The notes beneath the pieces are model-generated. The model was given only the letters and a program-made list of their open reading frames with translations. It ran no database searches and was not told where the DNA came from. A DNA stretch of 64,000 bases from Isoptericola sp044389085 (lineage in GTDB: Bacteria > Actinomycetota > Actinomycetes > Actinomycetales > Cellulomonadaceae). Made by a program: the position numbers and the translations under genes. The stretch spans positions 310,001 to 374,000 of the forward strand of contig NZ_JBIRXP010000002.1 in NCBI RefSeq assembly GCF_044389085.1. The letters are read 5' to 3'. This document shows positions 49,826 to 59,132 of this stretch, in pieces; the first letter of the stretch is position 1, and each line of letters begins with the position of its first letter.

Positions 49826-50662
49826 ATGTCGACGAAGAACCCGAACATGACGAAGGCGCAGCGCCGCGACGCGGCGCGCGCCGAGGCGCTGGCCCTGCGT
49901 GAGAAGGAGCAGCAGCGCGACCGACGCAACCGGATCATCACCCTGTCCGTGCTCGCCGCCGCGCTCGTCGCGCTCGGTGTCGTGGTCTGGATGATCCTGC
50001 AGCAGGGCGCGAAGAACGACGTCGACGACGTCCCCCTGGCGCAGGTGACCAAGCCCGTCACGGCGCAGGAGAACGGCGGCATCCCGGTCGGCGCCGACAA
50101 CGCGGCAGGGACGACCAACGACGACGCGCCCGTCATCGACGTGTACCTCGACTACATGTGCCCCGTGTGCGGCCAGTTCGAGCAGGTCAACGCCGCCGAC
50201 ATCGACGAGATGGTCGGGGCCGGGGACGCGACCGTCGTCTACCACCCGGTCTCGATCCTCGACCGGCTGTCCGCCGGCACGGACTACTCGACGCGCTCCG
50301 GCGCCGCGGCGGCCTACGTCGCCGACAAGGCCCCCGAGGCGTTCCCCGCGTTCCACGCGGCGCTGTTCACCAACCAGCCGGCCGAGAACACCGAGGGCCT
50401 GTCGGACGAGCAGCTCGCGTCGTACGCCGAGGAGGCCGGCGCGCCGGCGGACGTCGCGTCCGCCATCGAGGACGGCACCGCCCGCCAGACGTTCGGGCAG
50501 TACGTCCACTCCGCCACGCAGGAGGCCACCGCGGACGAGGCGCTGCAGAACCCGCAGTCCGGGTCCTTCGGGACGCCGACCGTGGTGGTCGACGGTGAGC
50601 GCTTCGACGGCTGGGGCACGCCGGGCGCCCTGAAGCAGGCCGCGACCTCCGCGGGCAGCTGA
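49826..50662 (+). CDS. Membrane-anchored DsbA-family thioredoxin-fold protein
   Basis: A 278-aa protein. A charged cytoplasmic N-terminus (about 35 residues, TKAQRRDAARAEALALREKEQQRDRR region) is followed by one membrane span at about 37-58. The external thioredoxin-like domain has the redox motif C112-P-V-C115 in LDYMCPVCGQFEQ and the cis-Pro loop in GSFGTPTVVVDG. This resembles actinobacterial DsbA-like oxidases or DSBA/DsbG-type proteins that fold exported proteins; its partner (VKOR/DsbB) is not in the window. Confidence 0.9.
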   Translation: MSTKNPNMTKAQRRDAARAEALALREKEQQRDRRNRIITLSVLAAALVALGVVVWMILQQGAKNDVDDVPLAQVTKPVTAQENGGIPVGADNAAGTTNDDAPVIDVYLDYMCPVCGQFEQVNAADIDEMVGAGDATVVYHPVSILDRLSAGTDYSTRSGAAAAYVADKAPEAFPAFHAALFTNQPAENTEGLSDEQLASYAEEAGAPADVASAIEDGTARQTFGQYVHSATQEATADEALQNPQSGSFGTPTVVVDGERFDGWGTPGALKQAATSAGS

Positions 50663-50693
50663 TCTGACGCGCGGCACGGCCTGCCCGCACCGG

Positions 50694-50699
50694 TAGGCT
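50694..50699 (+). promoter_or_regulatory. -10 element of the tRNA-Thr gene
   Basis: TAGGCT, 13 nt before the mature tRNA 5' end. Confidence 0.5.
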
Positions 50700-50712
50700 G
50701 TGCCGCGCTCCC

Positions 50713-50788
50713 GCCGCCTTAGCTCAGCTGGTAGAGCTCCCGTCTTGTAAACGGAAGGTCGTCGGTTCGAATCCGACAGGCGGCTCCA
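50713..50788 (+). tRNA. trnT: tRNA-Thr(TGT)
   Basis: Acceptor arms GCCGCCT and AGGCGGC pair perfectly over 7 bp, with T as discriminator and an encoded CCA (50786-50788). The D arm is GCTC/GAGC, the anticodon loop CTTGTAA gives anticodon TGT, and the T arm is GTCGG-TTCGAAT-CCGAC. The outermost anticodon-stem pair is a C-A mismatch, otherwise canonical. A 50-nt perfect palindrome follows as terminator. Confidence 0.97.
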
Positions 50789-50791
50789 CCC

Positions 50792-50841
50792 ACGACGACG
50801 GGGCGGACGGTGGCCCGGGCCACCGTCCGCCCCGTCGTCGT
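50792..50841. terminator. Perfect 25-bp inverted repeat: bidirectional terminator
   Basis: The palindrome is centred on CCCGGG at 50814-50819, between the tRNA and the convergent hydrolase gene; there is no mismatch in 25 bp. Confidence 0.85.
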
Positions 50842-50851
50842 CCGCGTGCGG

Positions 50852-51754
50852 CTACCGAGCGTCGTCCGCCGGGGGCCACGCGGCGGGCTCGCCCCACTTC
50901 GGTGCCCGGCCGTCGCCGCTGGACGTGTGCTTGATCCGCCGCTGCACCCAGGGGACGACGTGCGTGCGCGCCCACTGCGCGTTGGCGCGGGCCCGCTCGA
51001 CGAACGCCGCCGGGGGCAGGGGGTCGAGCGCGACGGCGTAGTCGGCGTCGTCGGGCTCCAGCCCGAGGCCGACGAGCGCGGCGTCGGCGACGCGGCGGTG
51101 CCCCTCGGGCGTGAGGTGGATGCGGTCATCGGCCCACATGCGCAGGTCGAACAGCGGGTCGAGGCCCCACAGGTCCAGCACGTGCGCGCCGTGCTTGCGC
51201 GCGATGGTCCAGATGTTCGCGTTGTACTGGCCCACGCGCCCGCGGGTCCAGCTCAGGCCGGCGCCCGCCTTGAAGCCCGTGCCGAGCAGGACGTCGGCGC
51301 CCGCGGCCCGGAGCTTGGCGACGCCCTCCTCGAGCTGCGCGGACAGCACGTCGACGTCGGCCTGCGGGCGCAGGATGTCGTTCCCCCCGCCGACGAACGA
51401 CACCAGGTCCGGGCGCATCGCCAGCGCGACGTCGAGCTGCTCGGCCAGGATGTGCCGCAGCAGGCGGCCGCGGATCGCGAGGTTGGCGTACTCCAGGCCC
51501 GGCGCACCGGCGGCGGTGCGGCGGGCCGACAGCGAGCCGGCGAGCCGGTCGGCCCAGCCGCGCTGCTTCGCGACCGACTCCGTGCCCGCCGGGGCCGGCG
51601 TGCCGTCGTCGAACGGGTACGGGTCCCACAGGCCCTCGCTGAACGAGTCCCCGATCGCGACGTAGCGCGACCACGGGGGAGCGGTGGCGGGGGCGTCGCC
51701 GGGGGTCGTGCCGTCAGGGGTCGGGGTGGGGGCCTGCGTGGTCACGTCCGCCAT
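50852..51754 (-). CDS. SGNH/GDSL hydrolase family protein
   Basis: A 300-aa protein. Block I is VAIGDSFSEG with nucleophile Ser37, block II has Gly in LAIRGR, block III is VGGGND, and block V DRIHLTPEGH carries the Asp-His. A Thr/Pro-rich N-terminus without a clear signal peptide suggests a cytosolic esterase. The family hydrolyses esters or lipids; the substrate is undetermined. The C-terminus (WAREHV-like ARTHVVPWVQRRI) is characteristic of an actinobacterial subgroup. GAGGAG lies just upstream of ATG 51754. Confidence 0.9.
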   Translation of the reverse strand: MADVTTQAPTPTPDGTTPGDAPATAPPWSRYVAIGDSFSEGLWDPYPFDDGTPAPAGTESVAKQRGWADRLAGSLSARRTAAGAPGLEYANLAIRGRLLRHILAEQLDVALAMRPDLVSFVGGGNDILRPQADVDVLSAQLEEGVAKLRAAGADVLLGTGFKAGAGLSWTRGRVGQYNANIWTIARKHGAHVLDLWGLDPLFDLRMWADDRIHLTPEGHRRVADAALVGLGLEPDDADYAVALDPLPPAAFVERARANAQWARTHVVPWVQRRIKHTSSGDGRAPKWGEPAAWPPADDAR

Positions 51755-51833
51755 TGTGCTCCTCGCGCGGCGGTGGGGCGCCCGGGGCGACGAAGCCCGA
51801 CCGTGCCCCGCGCCTCGTGCTCGTCCCTCGTCG

Positions 51834-52550
51834 TCAGGCCAAGTGCCAGTCCACCGGTGCGCCGCCCTGCGCCTCGAGCAGCGCGTTGACGCGGGAGAAC
51901 GGGCGCGAGCCGAAGAAGCCGCGGTACGCGGACAGCGGGCTGGGGTGCGCGCTCTCGACGGTCGGCACGTCGCCCAGCCAGGGCTTGAGCGACGCGGCGT
52001 CGCGGCCCCAGAGGATCGCGACGAGCGGGCCGCCGCGGGCGACGAGCGCCTTGATCGCGGCCTCGGTGATCTGCTCCCACCCCTTGCCGCGGTGCGACGC
52101 CGGGGTGCCGGGCCGCACGGTCAGCACCCGGTTGAGGAGCATGACCCCCTGGTCGGCCCAGGGGCGCAGGTCGCCGTTCGACGGCGTGGGGACGCCGACG
52201 TCGTCCGCGAGCTCGGTGTAGATGTTCACCAGCGACTTCGGGACGGGGCGCACGTCCGGCTGCACGGAGAACGACAGCCCCATCGGGTGCCCGGGGGTGG
52301 GGTAGGGGTCCTGGCCGACGACGAGGACGCGCACGTCGGCGAGCGGGCGGGAGAACGCGGCGAAGATGTTCGGGCCCTCGGGCAGGTACGTGCGGCCGGC
52401 GGCGAGCTCCGCGCGCAGGAAGTCGCCCATCGCGTGGATCTGCGGCTCGACGTCGGTCAGCGCGGCCGCCCAGTCGGGGGCCATGACCTGGTCGAGCGGC
52501 GGTCGCTCCTGCGTCGTCGTGCCGGGGCTGCTCGTCGTCGGGGTGTCCAC
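51834..52550 (-). CDS. ung: Uracil-DNA glycosylase, family 1
   Basis: A 238-aa DNA-repair enzyme. The catalytic water-activating loop is VVGQDPYPTPGHPMGLSFS and the DNA-intercalation loop is HPSPLSAYRGFFGSRPFS; LLNRVLTVRPGTPASHRGKGWE is also conserved. GTG 52550 has a TAGCGT hexamer 6 nt upstream on the minus strand. The intergenic region to DUF3263 contains a 14-bp inverted repeat at the expected -35 side of this promoter. Confidence 0.96.
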   Translation of the reverse strand: MDTPTTSSPGTTTQERPPLDQVMAPDWAAALTDVEPQIHAMGDFLRAELAAGRTYLPEGPNIFAAFSRPLADVRVLVVGQDPYPTPGHPMGLSFSVQPDVRPVPKSLVNIYTELADDVGVPTPSNGDLRPWADQGVMLLNRVLTVRPGTPASHRGKGWEQITEAAIKALVARGGPLVAILWGRDAASLKPWLGDVPTVESAHPSPLSAYRGFFGSRPFSRVNALLEAQGGAPVDWHLA

Positions 52551-52562
52551 GCCGCGACGCTA
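52551..52562 (-). promoter_or_regulatory. Putative -10 for leaderless ung
   Basis: TAGCGT (complement of 52557-52562) ends 6 nt before GTG 52550; CTGACA (complement of 52582-52587), inside the inverted repeat, is a possible -35 at 19-bp spacing. Confidence 0.5.
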
Positions 52563-52581
52563 GCGCACCCGCCCGCCCGGT

Positions 52582-52623
52582 TGTCAGGACGAGCGTGCGA
52601 TATCCCGGGCGCTCGTCCTGACA
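52582..52623. repeat. 14-bp inverted repeat (TGTCAGGACGAGCG) between divergent ung and DUF3263
   Basis: Arms 52582-52595 and 52610-52623 are perfect, with a 14-nt interior. Because the flanking genes diverge, it is not in a terminator position. It could be an operator or a mobile hairpin; it shares TGTCAG ends with the tilS elements. Confidence 0.75.
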
Positions 52624-52696
52624 GCTCCCGGACGGTGCACGGTCGCGGGATCGCGGCGCGCGGGGCGACGTCGTCGGGGCGGGCGCGCGGACGCGC

Positions 52697-52710
52697 CATA
52701 CTGGGACGCC
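52697..52710 (+). promoter_or_regulatory. Putative -10 for leaderless DUF3263 gene
   Basis: CATACT at 52697-52702 ends 8 nt before ATG 52711. Confidence 0.4.
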
Positions 52711-53064
52711 ATGAGCGAGATCCTGGTCCAGGAGGTCCAACCGGACCCGGAGGCGTCGGGCGCGACGGCGACCGGGGCGTCCGCGGCACCCACCGCGGCG
52801 CCGGCGGACGACGACCTCTCCGACCGTGACCGCGAGATCCTCGCCTTCGAGCGGCAGTGGTGGAAGTACGCCGGGGCGAAGGAGCAGGCGGTGCGCGAGC
52901 TGTTCGGGCTGTCCGCGACGCGGTACTACCAGGTGCTGAACGCCCTCATCGACACCCCGGCGGCGCTCGCGCACGACCCGATGCTCGTCAAGCGGCTGCG
53001 CCGCATGCGCTCCACGCGCCAACGCGCACGCTCGGCGCGGCGCCTCTCCGACGGCCAGGGCTGA
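52711..53064 (+). CDS. DUF3263 domain protein
   Basis: A 117-aa protein. After an Ala/Pro/Asp-rich N-terminus the conserved core reads LSDRDREILAFERQWWKYAGAKEQAVRELFGLSATRYYQVLNALIDTPAAL (region about residues 36-86), a helix-turn-helix-like fold with a basic C-terminal tail (RRMRSTRQRARSARR). It looks like a small DNA- or RNA-binding protein. The function is not established, but the order ung-DUF3263-LytR_C recurs in actinobacteria. Confidence 0.88.
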   Translation: MSEILVQEVQPDPEASGATATGASAAPTAAPADDDLSDRDREILAFERQWWKYAGAKEQAVRELFGLSATRYYQVLNALIDTPAALAHDPMLVKRLRRMRSTRQRARSARRLSDGQG

Positions 53065-53157
53065 ACGGCGGGGCCGACGACGCCCCCGTGACCGGAACTG
53101 GCCGGGCGGGCCCGGGCTCGCTGAGAGCCTCCTGGACGGGCGGCCACCCGGAGCGGC

Positions 53158-53170
53158 TACCCTGTCCGCC
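53158..53170 (+). promoter_or_regulatory. Putative -10 for leaderless LytR_C gene
   Basis: TACCCT at 53158-53163 ends 7 nt before GTG 53171. Confidence 0.45.
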
Positions 53171-53860
53171 GTGAGCAAGAGCCATTACCCCTACCCGCCC
53201 GACGAGTTCGACGTCCGCGGGCCCGAGGGCACGCCGGTCGGTGTGCATCGCGAGCCGCGCAGCGGGTGGAGCTCGGTGTGGCCGTTCCTGCTGATCGTGG
53301 TCGTGTGCGGCGGCCTCGCGGTCGGCATCGTCTCCTTCCTGTCCGACGACGGCGAGCCGGCCGCGCCCCCCGCGGCCGAGCAGTCCGCCGGTGCGGGCGC
53401 CGAGGAGCCCGAGGCCAACGCGTCCGAGGACGCTCCCGCGGAGGGCGAGGAGGCCCCGGCCGACGGCGAGGAGGGCGACGCCGCCTCGGAGGAGCCGACC
53501 GACGGCGAGTCCGAGGAGGCCGCCACCGAGCTGCCCGGCGACCCGGCCGCGGCGAACCTCGCGGCCGCGGTGACCGTCTACAACGACGGCGCGGGCGCCG
53601 GCCAGGCCGCCGCGGGACAGGGCGTCCTCACGGGCGACGGCGGGTTCGCCGATGTCAGCGCGGACGACGCCGTGAACGCCCCGGTCGAGCTCGCCGGTGC
53701 CTACGCCGACACCACCGTCCTGTACGGCGCGGACCGCGCGGACACCGCCAGCGCCGTCGCGGAGGCGCTCGGCGTCGACCCGGCGAACGTGCAGCAGTCC
53801 GACGACGTCACGGCGAGCGAGCAGGCCGTGTGGGTGGTCCTCAAGTCGCCCGTCGGCTGA
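53171..53860 (+). CDS. LytR C-terminal-domain protein, membrane anchored
   Basis: A 229-aa protein. A short cytoplasmic segment is followed by one span at about residues 36-57 (WPFLLIVVVCGGLAVGIVSF), then about 65 very acidic, Ala/Glu-rich residues and a C-terminal LytR_C domain (VTVYNDGAGAGQA ... TTVLYGADRADTASAVAEALG ... VWVVLKSPVG). Such stand-alone LytR_C proteins accompany LytR-CpsA-Psr ligases of the cell wall; no LCP gene is nearby. Confidence 0.87.
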   Translation: MSKSHYPYPPDEFDVRGPEGTPVGVHREPRSGWSSVWPFLLIVVVCGGLAVGIVSFLSDDGEPAAPPAAEQSAGAGAEEPEANASEDAPAEGEEAPADGEEGDAASEEPTDGESEEAATELPGDPAAANLAAAVTVYNDGAGAGQAAAGQGVLTGDGGFADVSADDAVNAPVELAGAYADTTVLYGADRADTASAVAEALGVDPANVQQSDDVTASEQAVWVVLKSPVG

Positions 53861-53879
53861 TCGGCGCCGCACACCCGGG

Positions 53880-53904
53880 ATGTCGGCATCTCGCATGCCG
53901 ACAT
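53880..53904 (+). terminator. Hairpin after the LytR_C gene
   Basis: 10-bp perfect arms ATGTCGGCAT / ATGCCGACAT with a CTCGC loop, 19 nt after the stop. Confidence 0.7.
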
Positions 53905-53943
53905 TCCGGACATCGGTGCTTCCCTTGCCGTGATCGCCGCTAC

Positions 53944-53949
53944 TAGGCT
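53944..53949 (+). promoter_or_regulatory. -10 element of the cold-shock gene
   Basis: TAGGCT about 53 nt before ATG 54003; the mRNA has a leader with GAGGAGAGG as SD. Confidence 0.5.
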
Positions 53950-54002
53950 CCCGTTCACCGTGGGGTGCCTGCCCCGCGGCCGAGAAGCACGAGGAGAGGT
54001 AC

Positions 54003-54206
54003 ATGGCCCAGGGCACCGTCAAGTGGTTCAACGCGGAGAAGGGGTACGGGTTCATCACCCCGACCGCGGGCGGGCAGGACCTGTTCGTCCACTACAGCGC
54101 CATCCAGACCGACGGGTACCGCACCCTGGACGAGGGGCAGGGCGTCGAGTTCGAGGTCGGCCAGGGGCAGAAGGGTCCGCAGGCCGAGCAGGTCCGCCCG
54201 CTCTGA
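54003..54206 (+). CDS. Cold-shock protein (CspA family)
   Basis: A 67-aa single OB-fold nucleic-acid chaperone. RNP1 is KGYGFITP and RNP2 is DLFVHYSAI; the KWFNAEKG start is canonical. GAGGAGAGG 4-5 nt before ATG 54003 is a strong SD. Monocistronic: it has its own -10 and a 15-bp hairpin downstream. The constitutive versus cold-induced role cannot be told from sequence. Confidence 0.95.
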   Translation: MAQGTVKWFNAEKGYGFITPTAGGQDLFVHYSAIQTDGYRTLDEGQGVEFEVGQGQKGPQAEQVRPL

Positions 54207-54243
54207 CCACGCCGTCGACCACGCCGTCGACCGGCAGGTCGTC

Positions 54244-54297
54244 ACGAAGGCCGGCACCACGAGGACGCAGGGACGCGTCCGGGGTGCCGGCCTTCGT
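54244..54297 (+). terminator. Terminator of the cold-shock gene
   Basis: 15-bp perfect arms (54244-54258 / 54283-54297) with a 24-nt interior that can pair further. It lies in the 351-bp gap before groEL, which otherwise holds only a 12-bp direct repeat (about 54208-54231) and the groEL control region. Confidence 0.75.
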
Positions 54298-54341
54298 CGT
54301 ACCTGACCGGACCGGGCGCGGTGCACGCCCTCGGCGAACGT

Positions 54342-54402
54342 CTTGCACTCGCCACCCGAGAGTGCCAATAATGGCTTAGCACTCTCGGCCTGTGAGTGAC
54401 AG
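54342..54402 (+). promoter_or_regulatory. groEL promoter with two tandem CIRCE operators
   Basis: CIRCE 1 is CTTGCACTC-N9-GAGTGCCAA (54342-54368) and CIRCE 2 is TTAGCACTC-N9-GAGTGACAG (54376-54402), both close to the HrcA consensus TTAGCACTC-N9-GAGTGCTAA. A promoter TTGCAC (54343-54348)-N18-AATAAT (54367-54372) is embedded in CIRCE 1, so HrcA would block it directly. Confidence 0.9.
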
Positions 54403-54557
54403 CCGCCCCCCGGGGCGGCGTGCTCCTGGGCCGCGGGTGAAGCATTCGGGTCGTTCGGTGAGACCCTCCGCGCGTGCGTGACCTGAACGCCGCGGGGTGG
54501 GTCGTCCGTCGCGGGCGCCGGCCGGCCATCTCAGCCACCAGCGGAGGATCAGTCCCC

Positions 54558-56183
<1,626 letters not shown>

Positions 56184-56208
56184 TCCGGAGTCCGTCAGCC
56201 TGACGGTT

Positions 56209-56250
56209 CGACGACGGGCCCTCACCCTGCGGGGTGGGGGCCCGTCGTCG
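56209..56250. terminator. Terminator between groEL and the convergent WXG100 gene
   Basis: 19-nt arms (56209-56227 / 56232-56250) with one mismatch/wobble and a TGCG loop. Confidence 0.8.
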
Positions 56251-56272
56251 TCCCGGGTCGGCTGCGGCCCGG

Positions 56273-56563
56273 TCAGCGCGCCGCGAAGAGCCGCGTCGCC
56301 TGTGCCTCGGCGTCCGCGTAGGTCCGCGACGCCGACGACAGGGCCGCCGTCACGGCGTCGAGCGCCGCCTCGACCTGCGTCTGCGTGGCCTGCCACTGGC
56401 CCATGACGCCCGCGAACTGCGTCGCCGCGCCGCCGTGCCAGCTGGACTGCAGGTCCTGCAGGTGCCGCATCATCGCGCCCACCTCGGAGCGGATCGCCGC
56501 CACGGAACCGTTCACCGCCGCGCTCGCCTGCGCGACCCGATCGCTGTCGACCTCGTACCGCAC
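56273..56563 (-). CDS. WXG100-family (ESAT-6-like) protein
   Basis: A 96-aa helical hairpin protein with the turn motif W-H-G in LQSSWHGGAATQF at about residues 40-44, in the size class exported by type VII secretion. No EccC/EccD secretion gene is in the window, so its export partner is elsewhere. GTG 56563 has AAGGAGG at ideal spacing. A TAACGT hexamer (complement of 56609-56614) is a plausible -10, giving a leader of about 40 nt. Confidence 0.88.
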   Translation of the reverse strand: MRYEVDSDRVAQASAAVNGSVAAIRSEVGAMMRHLQDLQSSWHGGAATQFAGVMGQWQATQTQVEAALDAVTAALSSASRTYADAEAQATRLFAAR

Positions 56564-56678
56564 GTGTCCTCCTTCGTCGTCGTGCCCCCCACGGGGTTGC
56601 CGACGACGACGTTACGGAGCGGGCGTGACGACGGGCCGTCGTCGTCCACAGGCTGTGGACGAGGATGGGTCGAGGAGG

Positions 56679-57392
56679 TCAGGAGGCCTGCGTCTCCTCG
56701 AGGAGGCGCCGCTCCTTGAGCAGCCGGTGGAGCTCGCCGTCGAGGTTCTGCCGCGCCGCCTCCTCCCATGCCGCGCCCATCGGGCTGAAGTACAGCGACG
56801 GGCGCTGGAGCAACTTGGTCAGGACGCGGACGCGGGCGTCGAGGTAGTCGGCCAGCGGGATGTGCGAGTACTCCGCGCGGACGTTCGCCATGTAGGCCTT
56901 GTAGCGCTGCGGCTCGGCGGCCAGCATCGCCAGGTCCGCGTCGTTGAGGACCGCGGAGTCGACGTCGTCGGGCAGCGGCTTGTGCCGGTCGATCGAGTCG
57001 ACCAGGCGCGCGGTCCGCTCCACCGCGGCCTCGGGGAGGCCGAGCTGCGTGAGCTGGGTGCGCGCGAGGTTCGCGCTCACCGTGGTCTGCTCGCCGCCCT
57101 GGTTCGCCTGCGCGACCTTGCGCGTCGCGTCGAACACGGCGCCGTGGTACCAGGCGGCGAGGCGCACCAGGTCGGGCTCGTGCGTCTCCTGGGACAGCTC
57201 GTCCACCCGGTGCAGGACGTCGGCCAGGTGGCGCAGGTTGTGGAAGTGCCGCTCCGGGGCGGACCACCGGTCGATGAGGTCCTCCCCGACGGAGCGGATC
57301 TCCGTGTCGTCGGCGGTGGCGCCCGCACCGTGGCAGGTGCGCACGAACGCGGAGAGGAACCACTGGGGCGCGTCGGCGCTCATGACGCCCAT
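56679..57392 (-). CDS. HD-like protein (COG4339 family) with altered HD motif
   Basis: A 237-aa helical protein of the predicted metal-dependent HD-superfamily phosphohydrolases. The first metal motif is HFHNLRHL (residues about 49-56). The second, normally HD, here reads WYHGAVFD with Gly84 in place of Asp, while LNDADLAMLAA supplies the later Asp. Activity is therefore uncertain. ATG 57392 (MGVMSADAP) or the internal ATG three codons later are both possible. It lies downstream of the two-component genes on the same strand. Confidence 0.8.
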   Translation of the reverse strand: MGVMSADAPQWFLSAFVRTCHGAGATADDTEIRSVGEDLIDRWSAPERHFHNLRHLADVLHRVDELSQETHEPDLVRLAAWYHGAVFDATRKVAQANQGGEQTTVSANLARTQLTQLGLPEAAVERTARLVDSIDRHKPLPDDVDSAVLNDADLAMLAAEPQRYKAYMANVRAEYSHIPLADYLDARVRVLTKLLQRPSLYFSPMGAAWEEAARQNLDGELHRLLKERRLLEETQAS

Positions 57393-57494
57393 CGCAATCA
57401 GACCTTCGGTCGTCGGACTCGGACTGTCGTCCTCGTCAGACTACGACCGCGGGGCGACATCGCACCGAGGCCGAGCCCTGGCAGTGCCTTGCGG

Positions 57495-59132
57495 TCAGGC
57501 TGAGGAGGACGACGCGCCATCGTAGCCGTCCGGTGGGGGGAGAAGAACTCGCACGGTCATCCCGCCCCCCGGCGTCTCGCTCACCGACACGTGGCCCTGG
57601 TGCGCGCCCACGATCGCCGCGACGATCGCCATGCCCAGCCCGGAGCCCCCGGACTCCCGGTTGCGGGACGAGTCCGCGCGGTAGAACCGCTCGAACACGC
57701 GGCTCGCCTGCTCCGGCGTGATGCCCGCGCCGTGGTCGCGGACCTCGACGACGGCGCCTCCGTCGGGGGCACGGCCCACCGCCAGCTCGGCGGGGGAGCC
57801 GGCGGGTGTGTGGCGCGCCACGTTCCCCACGAGGTTGGTGAGCACCTGGCGCAGCCGGTCGGCGTCGCCCGTGACGACGACGTCGGACGGCGCGGGCGCG
57901 CCCGGGGTCAGCCCGGTCACCGCGACCTCGCGCGTCGGGTCCAGGGCGTGCAGGTCCTGGGCGGCGTCGCGGGCCATCGCGGCGAGGTTCACCGGGTCCT
58001 GGCGCATCGGTCGGCCCTCGTCGAGCCGTGCGAGCACCAGCAGGTCGTTGACCAGCGTGCTCATGCGGCGCGCCGAGTCCTCGATGCGGTCCATGGTGTC
58101 GTCGACCTTGGCGGGGGTGTCGAGCGCGCCGAGGCGGTACAGCTCGCCGTAGCCCTTGACCGTGGCGAGCGGCGTGCGCAGCTCGTGGCTCGCGTCGGAG
58201 ACGAACCGGCGCATCCGGCGCTCCGACTCCTCCTGGGCGGAGAACGCGCGCTCGATCTGGGTGAGCATCGTGTTCAGCGACGCGGACAGCGAGCCGACCT
58301 CGGTGGACGTGGGGCGCTCGGGGACGCGCTGCGACAGGTCGCCCGCGGCGATCTCCGCCGCCGTCGTCTCGATCTGCCGCAGGGGCCGCAGCGACCGGTG
58401 CACCAGCAGGAAGGAGATCGCGCCCCCGAGGAGCACGATGCCGAGCGCGGAGAACAGCAACGACCGCGTGAGGTAGGCGACCGTGTGGTCGACGCCGGAC
58501 AGCGGCAGCGCGACGTAGACCTGGACGAGCTGCCCGTTGACCTGGTAGACGCCCGGGACCACCCGCCACTGGGTGGGGGACGTGCCGCCCGAGCCGTCGA
58601 CCGTGAAGGGGTCGCCGTGGCGGGCCTGGACCTCCGTGTACGTCGCGGACGGGATGTCCGGCGTGCCGTAGCGGTCGATGTTGGGCTGCCACCCGATGGG
58701 GTCGCTGCTGGAGTCGCCGGCCGCGTCCCGGAAGATCACGACGTAGTCGGTGGGCGGCCCCGAGGTGGGGGACTCGGTCTGCCGCAGGGTGAGGGTCGCG
58801 ACGCCCTCCGCGGACTGCCGCAGCTGCTGGTCCACCTGGTCGACGAGGTAGCCCGAGACGACGGTGCGCGTCAGGACGCCCGCGAGGATCAGCCCGGCGG
58901 TGAGGACCAGCACCGTGATGGCGACGAGCCGGGTGCGCAGCGGCAGCCGCTCGAGCCACGCCCAGCGGCGGGACCGCGCGGGCGCCGGAGCGACGGGAGC
59001 GGCCGGCGTGACGGGGGCGTCGGGGGCCGACCGCGGGTCGGCGGGCAGGGCCCGGCCGTCCGCCGTCGTCGCTCCCGGGTCCGGGCGCGACGCGTCCGTG
59101 GCGCCCGGGGCGCCGGGCGGGGGCGCGCTCAT
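57495..59132 (-). CDS. Sensor histidine kinase (TrcS/MprB-like)
   Basis: A 545-aa kinase. An Ala/Pro-rich cytoplasmic N-terminus of about 55 residues is followed by TM1 at about 68-90, an external sensor domain of about 150 residues, TM2 at about 215-240, HAMP (RSLRPLRQIETTAAEIAAGDLSQRV), HisKA with His316 in SDASHELRTPLATVKGYGEL, and HATPase_c with NLVGNVARHTPAGS and GGSGLGMAIVAAIVGAHQG. The ligand is unknown. ATG 59132 overlaps the regulator stop (ATGA); the frame is open further upstream but only inside the regulator gene. Confidence 0.92.
   Translation of the reverse strand: MSAPPPGAPGATDASRPDPGATTADGRALPADPRSAPDAPVTPAAPVAPAPARSRRWAWLERLPLRTRLVAITVLVLTAGLILAGVLTRTVVSGYLVDQVDQQLRQSAEGVATLTLRQTESPTSGPPTDYVVIFRDAAGDSSSDPIGWQPNIDRYGTPDIPSATYTEVQARHGDPFTVDGSGGTSPTQWRVVPGVYQVNGQLVQVYVALPLSGVDHTVAYLTRSLLFSALGIVLLGGAISFLLVHRSLRPLRQIETTAAEIAAGDLSQRVPERPTSTEVGSLSASLNTMLTQIERAFSAQEESERRMRRFVSDASHELRTPLATVKGYGELYRLGALDTPAKVDDTMDRIEDSARRMSTLVNDLLVLARLDEGRPMRQDPVNLAAMARDAAQDLHALDPTREVAVTGLTPGAPAPSDVVVTGDADRLRQVLTNLVGNVARHTPAGSPAELAVGRAPDGGAVVEVRDHGAGITPEQASRVFERFYRADSSRNRESGGSGLGMAIVAAIVGAHQGHVSVSETPGGGMTVRVLLPPPDGYDGASSSSA

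Noticed and set aside
54207..54557. A groES gene upstream of groEL
   Set aside because: The 351-bp interval contains only a terminator, a short direct repeat, CIRCE operators and the promoter.
56627..56659. Small dyads resembling a DnaA-box or origin fragment (TCCACAGGCTGTGGA)
   Set aside because: A single short palindrome with no cluster of TTATCCACA boxes; more likely part of the 3' end of the HD-like gene.
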